From: Porphyromonadaceae bacterium UBA7180 | Lineage (GTDB): Bacteria > Bacteroidota > Bacteroidia > Bacteroidales > Muribaculaceae | Length of the DNA stretch: 24,272 nucleotides | Direction of reading: 5' to 3' | Assembly (NCBI GenBank): GCA_002491165.1 | Contig: DKVK01000041.1 | Coordinates: 59,059-83,330, forward strand | Translations under genes and position numbers: made by a program | Shown here: positions 21,419-24,272 of the stretch, in pieces | How positions within the stretch are numbered: the first letter of the stretch is position 1 | Layout: each line of letters opens with the position of its first letter | Notes under the pieces: model-generated | The model's database searches: none | Seen by the model: the letters and a program-made list of their open reading frames with translations, nothing else | What the model was told of the DNA's origin: nothing

Positions 21419-24068
21419 CGCCGTCAAGCATGGAGAAGAGGTTGGGACCGTCGTCGGCCTCGGTTTGCGGAGCGGTGGAAGTACTGTCGTTGCCGTTTTC
21501 CGCAATGTCCTGTGCTTCAGGTCCCTGCGGCTCATCGGCATCGGCGGTTTCCGTAGGTTCGGGAACATGGGTCGGTTCAAGCTCCGTGATCTCTTCTATT
21601 TTGAAATTGGTTATACGTTTGCCTTTGGCTTTGAAGCTCTTTACTGCAATGAAGTCTTCGGCCTCGATGACGAGCGGTTCGCGGATGGCGTCGGCGCCGC
21701 CGAATTTCACCTCGAAGCGCGGGAACGGGGTGTCGGTCATGAGTATGACTTGCGAGCGCTCGTCGCTGCCGGCGAAGCGCTGGCGGCGCGCCGACGGCTC
21801 GAAGGTGAAGCGCTTGAGGTAAGGGAAACCTTGTCCGGCGTCGTGGAGCGCCAGTGTCCACACCTTCTCGGGGTCGAACTTCTCGATGCGTTCCACATCG
21901 TCGTCATAGTGGTTGGTGTCGGAGTACGAGGTGGTGTAAAACTCGCCCCCTTTGGTAGTGACAAGCACGAGGTCGTTGCCCTGGAACTCGCCGATGCTTT
22001 CGCCGCGGCCGTCGTAGTTGAGGCGGAGCACGTCGCGGTCGAACCACACCTCGCGGCCCCCCAGCGTGCTGGCGCCCTTGTGCATGAAGCGAACTTCGGA
22101 AACGCGGTTTTTGGTGACGATGTTGCCCAGCGCCTCCTTACCCTTGATGTCGAGGTCTGCGAAATCCACCACAACGTCCTTCTGGCGCGGACGGCGCCCT
22201 ACCACCGGAATGCGGTCGTCGATGACGGCTTTCACCACGTCGGTCTCTCCGTTGGGGTTGGCCGAGAAGTACATGAGCTTGGAGCCTGGGGCGCCTTTGG
22301 TGATGTCATATTCGCGGTCGCGCGTCAGTGACGTTATCATGAAGCGCTTCTTGTAGTAGTAGCCCTCCTTGCCGTTGCGGTAGATGACGTTGTAGACCGT
22401 GCGCTTGTCGCCGCGCTTGAAGAGGCCGACGTAGCGTATGTTCTTGCCCGCATAGAACTTCTCCTGCACGCGCGTAATCTTATATTTGCCGTCGTTGTAG
22501 ACAATGAGGATGTCATCGAGGTCGGAGCAGAGGAACTGCTCCTCGGCGTCCTTGAGGCCGGTGCCGACGAAGCCCCCCTTCTTGTCGAGGTAAAGGTGCT
22601 TGTTGGCTTCCGCCACCTTGGCGGCCTCGATGCTGTCGAAGCCGCGGATGACGGTGCGCCGAGGGAAGTGCGCGCCGTATTTCTCCTTGAGATGGGTGTA
22701 CCAGCGGATGGTGGTGTCCACCATGTGGGCAAGGTCGTATTCCAGCTCCTCGATTTTCTTGCGTATGCGTGCCATGTCTTCCTCGGCCTTGTCGGCGTTG
22801 TACTTGTGGATGCGCTTCATGGGGAGTTCCTCGAGGCGCTGCAGGTCTTCGTCGGTGATGGGACGGACGAGGTTTTCGGCCCACGGCTCGAAGCGGGAGC
22901 GCAGGTGTTTGAAGATTTCTTCCGGCGAGGCGCCTTCCTCGTACTGGCGGTCCTTGTACATGCGCTCGGAGATGAAGATTTTCTCCAGCGAGGCGAAGTG
23001 CAGTTTCTCGCGCAGTTCGGCCAGTTCTATCTCTATCTCGCTGGCCAGCAGATGGCGCGTGCGGTCTACGCTGTGTTGCAGCAACTCGGTGACGCTAAGG
23101 AACTTCGGCATCTTGTTGTCGATGACGCAACCGTTGGGGGATATGCTCACCTCGCAGTCGGTGAAGGCGTAGAGCGCGTCGATGGCCTTGTCCGACGAGG
23201 TGCCGGGCGCCAGGTGGATGAGGATTTCGGCCGTGGCCGACGTGTTGTTGTCCACGCGCTTGATTTTGATTTTTCCCTTCTCCATGGCACCGAGTATGGA
23301 GGAAATCAGCGTGGAAGTGTTTTTTGAGAAGGGCAACTCGGTGATAGCCAGAGTCTTGGAGTCGATTTTCTCGATGCGTGCACGCACTTTTACACTGCCC
23401 CCGCGTCGCCCGTCGTTGTACTTGGAGACATCCACATAGCCGCCGGTCTGGAAGTCGGGGTATAGCGTGAATTCCTCGCCGCGAAGATAGGCCACGGCGG
23501 CGTCGAGCAGTTCGTTGAAATTATGCGGCAGAATCTTGGAGGTGAGCGCCACGGCGATGCCCTCGACGCCCTGCGCCAGGAGCAACGGGAACTTTACAGG
23601 GAGCGTGAGCGGCTCGCGCTTGCGTCCGTCGTAGGAGACACCCCAGTCCGTTATCTTGGGGTTGAACACCGTCTCGAGGGCGAACTCCGAGAGGCGTCCT
23701 TCTATGTATCGCGGGGCGGCGGCGCTGTCGCCCGTCAGTATGTTTCCCCAGTTACCCTGCGTGTCGATGAGCAGCTCCTTCTGTCCCAACTGCACCAGGG
23801 CGTCGCCGATCGAGGCGTCGCCGTGGGGATGGTACTGCATGGTGTTGCCCACGATGTTGGCTACCTTGTTGTATCGGCCGTCGTCGAGGGTCTGCATGGA
23901 GTGGAGGATGCGGCGCTGCACCGGCTTCAGACCGTCGTCGATATTGGGCACCGAACGCTCCAGTATAACGTAGCTGGCATACTGAAGATACCAGTCGCGA
24001 AACATACCCGACAACTGATGCGTATTGTCGTTGCCAATGAGATTGGTAATGTCTTCTGAAAGTTCCAT
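21405..24068 (-). CDS. parC: DNA topoisomerase IV subunit A (gyrase/topo IV A family)
   Basis: DNA cleavage-rejoining subunit of a type IIA topoisomerase, partner of the ParE encoded at 4583-6640. The product has 887 residues. Seen: YASYVILERSVPNIDDGLKP at 30-49 (family start of the breakage domain), RYNKVANIVGNTMQYHPHGD at 65-84, and TGDSAAAPRYIEGRLSEFAL with catalytic Tyr121. Next come a coiled-coil gate region at about 320-480 (DKAEEDMARIRKKIEELEYD) and a C-terminal beta-propeller-like region at about 500-800. The last 70 residues are an acidic, low-complexity tail. The position equivalent to E. coli GyrA Ser83 is Ala85, while the Asp87 equivalent (Asp89) is kept. The ATG at 24068 lies just after a consensus promoter. 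It heads a five-gene operon. ParC rather than GyrA is chosen from its similarity to the Bacteroidota ParC type. Confidence 0.9.
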   Translation of the reverse strand: MELSEDITNLIGNDNTHQLSGMFRDWYLQYASYVILERSVPNIDDGLKPVQRRILHSMQTLDDGRYNKVANIVGNTMQYHPHGDASIGDALVQLGQKELLIDTQGNWGNILTGDSAAAPRYIEGRLSEFALETVFNPKITDWGVSYDGRKREPLTLPVKFPLLLAQGVEGIAVALTSKILPHNFNELLDAAVAYLRGEEFTLYPDFQTGGYVDVSKYNDGRRGGSVKVRARIEKIDSKTLAITELPFSKNTSTLISSILGAMEKGKIKIKRVDNNTSATAEILIHLAPGTSSDKAIDALYAFTDCEVSISPNGCVIDNKMPKFLSVTELLQHSVDRTRHLLASEIEIELAELREKLHFASLEKIFISERMYKDRQYEEGASPEEIFKHLRSRFEPWAENLVRPITDEDLQRLEELPMKRIHKYNADKAEEDMARIRKKIEELEYDLAHMVDTTIRWYTHLKEKYGAHFPRRTVIRGFDSIEAAKVAEANKHLYLDKKGGFVGTGLKDAEEQFLCSDLDDILIVYNDGKYKITRVQEKFYAGKNIRYVGLFKRGDKRTVYNVIYRNGKEGYYYKKRFMITSLTRDREYDITKGAPGSKLMYFSANPNGETDVVKAVIDDRIPVVGRRPRQKDVVVDFADLDIKGKEALGNIVTKNRVSEVRFMHKGASTLGGREVWFDRDVLRLNYDGRGESIGEFQGNDLVLVTTKGGEFYTTSYSDTNHYDDDVERIEKFDPEKVWTLALHDAGQGFPYLKRFTFEPSARRQRFAGSDERSQVILMTDTPFPRFEVKFGGADAIREPLVIEAEDFIAVKSFKAKGKRITNFKIEEITELEPTHVPEPTETADADEPQGPEAQDIAENGNDSTSTAPQTEADDGPNLFSMLDGDGDA

Positions 24069-24084
24069 AATGCAAATTAGAGTT

Positions 24085-24116
24085 CAAAATTACTAAAATT
24101 CTCCGACATTACCAAA
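24085..24116 (-). promoter_or_regulatory. Promoter of the parC operon (Bacteroidota type)
   Basis: On the minus strand an exact -33 TTTG (24113-24116), a 20-nt spacer and an exact -7 TAATTTTG (24085-24092). The start site would be near 24078, giving a very short leader of about 10 nt before the parC ATG. Confidence 0.78.
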
Positions 24117-24272
24117 AAAACTCGAAAACCACGATGCCGCTCGCCGGTTTTCGCGATTGACAGAGTGTAATGAAGGCTGCCTTATGCGGTCGAAAAAGAG
24201 TAATTCTTGTTCCGCGAAATTGAAGAATCCAGGCCTTAAAAAGAATTTTTGGGGCAGCGGCGTAGTTCCGTG
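24117..24272. other. Right-edge intergenic sequence with no supportable gene
   Basis: About 155 nt upstream of the parC promoter. The minus strand is open from the edge to about 24101 but lacks a start, runs through the parC -33 element and has no family-like sequence. I see no tRNA, rRNA or hairpin that I can defend here. Confidence 0.4.

Noticed and set aside
21419..21580. Upstream extension of the DUF3316 frame to an ATG at 21580
   Set aside because: It lies inside the parC coding sequence, is basic and proline-rich, and would bury the signal peptide that begins at 21418 or 21412.
24101..24272. Minus-strand frame open from the right edge to about 24101
   Set aside because: No start codon or family-like sequence, and it overlaps the parC -33 element.

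Overview
The window reads as chromosomal DNA of a Bacteroidota bacterium, most likely order Bacteroidales. The evidence is the gene families present: DUF3078, DUF3316 and DUF5106 proteins, TonB-C-terminal-domain proteins with signal peptides, the long form of the LptF/LptG permease, and the Bacteroidota-type ParE and ParC. Six start regions also carry the Bacteroidota sigma-ABfr type promoter (TTTG, a 20-nt spacer, TAnnTTTG). The GC-rich coding suggests a Muribaculaceae-like gut lineage, but that placement is inference. Most of the window is core genome.

Layout. 1-1627 (minus): pta followed by ackA, the acetate/ATP pathway; ackA runs off the left edge. 1628-2121: divergent promoter region. 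2122-4038 (plus): LptF/LptG permease, followed by a truncated RhuM-family fragment (4066-4476). 4583-10376 (plus): parE, coaD (overlapping by 4 nt), an S41 C-terminal processing peptidase and a DUF3078 envelope protein, closed by a perfect 15-bp hairpin terminator. 10493-12260 (minus): a decayed, lower-GC accessory island. It holds the 3' tail of an unidentified gene, a frameshifted DUF1016/YhcG-type nuclease gene and a DUF4391 gene broken by three frameshifts and an in-frame stop, all packed 1-2 nt apart. 12340-14979 (minus): valS. 15119-16235 (minus): two tandem TonB-domain proteins. 16409-17509 (plus): an unrecognised five-helix membrane protein with its own terminator. 17667-24068 (minus): a tightly coupled five-gene operon of parC, a DUF3316 protein, an S41 lipoprotein peptidase, manA and a DUF5106 thioredoxin-like lipoprotein.

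How the genes work together. The two topoisomerase IV subunits lie in separate operons on opposite strands. Each travels with unrelated housekeeping or envelope genes: ParE with CoaD, and ParC with periplasmic proteins and phosphomannose isomerase. Much of the rest serves the cell envelope (LPS transport permease, two S41 peptidases, TonB-like proteins, outer-membrane-like DUF3078/DUF3316 proteins, lipoproteins).

The least ordinary part is the decayed island at 10493-12260. By reading across frames, a nearly complete DUF4391 protein can be reconstructed downstream of a DUF1016 nuclease gene. I read this as a dead remnant of a horizontally acquired nuclease cassette, possibly for defence. I did not find an intact novel system, CRISPR array, tRNA, rRNA or insertion sequence.
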